From assembly GCA_025936195.1 (NCBI GenBank), contig JAICTW010000231.1, forward strand, positions 1-5,468: 5,468 nucleotides of DNA, in the 5' to 3' direction. This DNA is from Flavisolibacter sp. (lineage in GTDB: Bacteria > Bacteroidota > Bacteroidia > Chitinophagales > Chitinophagaceae). Under the pieces are notes generated by a model. It did no database searches. It was not told the origin of the DNA and saw nothing but the letters and a program-made list of their open reading frames with translations. Below, one piece after another: positions 5,459 to 5,468 of the stretch (position 1 is its first letter; each line of letters opens with the position of its first letter). The translations under genes were made by a program, and so were the position numbers.

Positions 5459-5468
5459 TCCCCCTGTC

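Overview
The window looks like a piece of a Bacteroidota chromosome, most likely from the Chitinophagaceae or a close relative. The reasons are the RecA sequence style, the A/T-rich intergenic DNA, mostly absent Shine-Dalgarno sequences, two probable lipoproteins, a DUF3667-type zinc-ribbon membrane protein and a bacterial GH3-family protein. The lineage is inferred from protein character, not from a search. I see no tRNA, rRNA, CRISPR array, insertion sequence or other mobile element.

Layout: (1) 1-524, minus strand: the first 174 codons of recA, running off the left edge. (2) 525-765: a divergent intergenic region with a possible recA promoter and a nested inverted repeat. (3) 766-1581, plus: a two-domain lipoprotein with an NlpE-like N-terminal half and a COG3650-like C-terminal half. 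(4) 1594-1779, minus: a 61-residue, very hydrophilic small protein converging on the lipoprotein gene, with a clear Shine-Dalgarno that may be masked by a hairpin. (5) 1913-2254, plus: a small exported single-haem c-type cytochrome, followed at 2281-2321 by a strong intrinsic terminator-like hairpin. (6) 2336-5458, plus: three tightly packed genes, GH3-family acyl-adenylating enzyme, DUF3667 membrane protein and a FabG-type short-chain reductase, with gaps of 8 and 1 nt, so probably one operon.

The left part is a set of singly transcribed genes: DNA repair, envelope proteins and a cytochrome. The right part is the most intriguing. It puts an adenylating enzyme that should activate a carboxylic acid next to an integral membrane protein and an NADPH-dependent oxidoreductase of the fatty-acid type, which suggests modification of an acyl-type small molecule or lipid. 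The substrate cannot be read from the sequence. The terminator-like hairpin ends only 14 nt before the GH3 start codon, which raises the possibility that it attenuates this operon. None of this proves a new system; the GH3 operon and its leader are the best candidates for follow-up.
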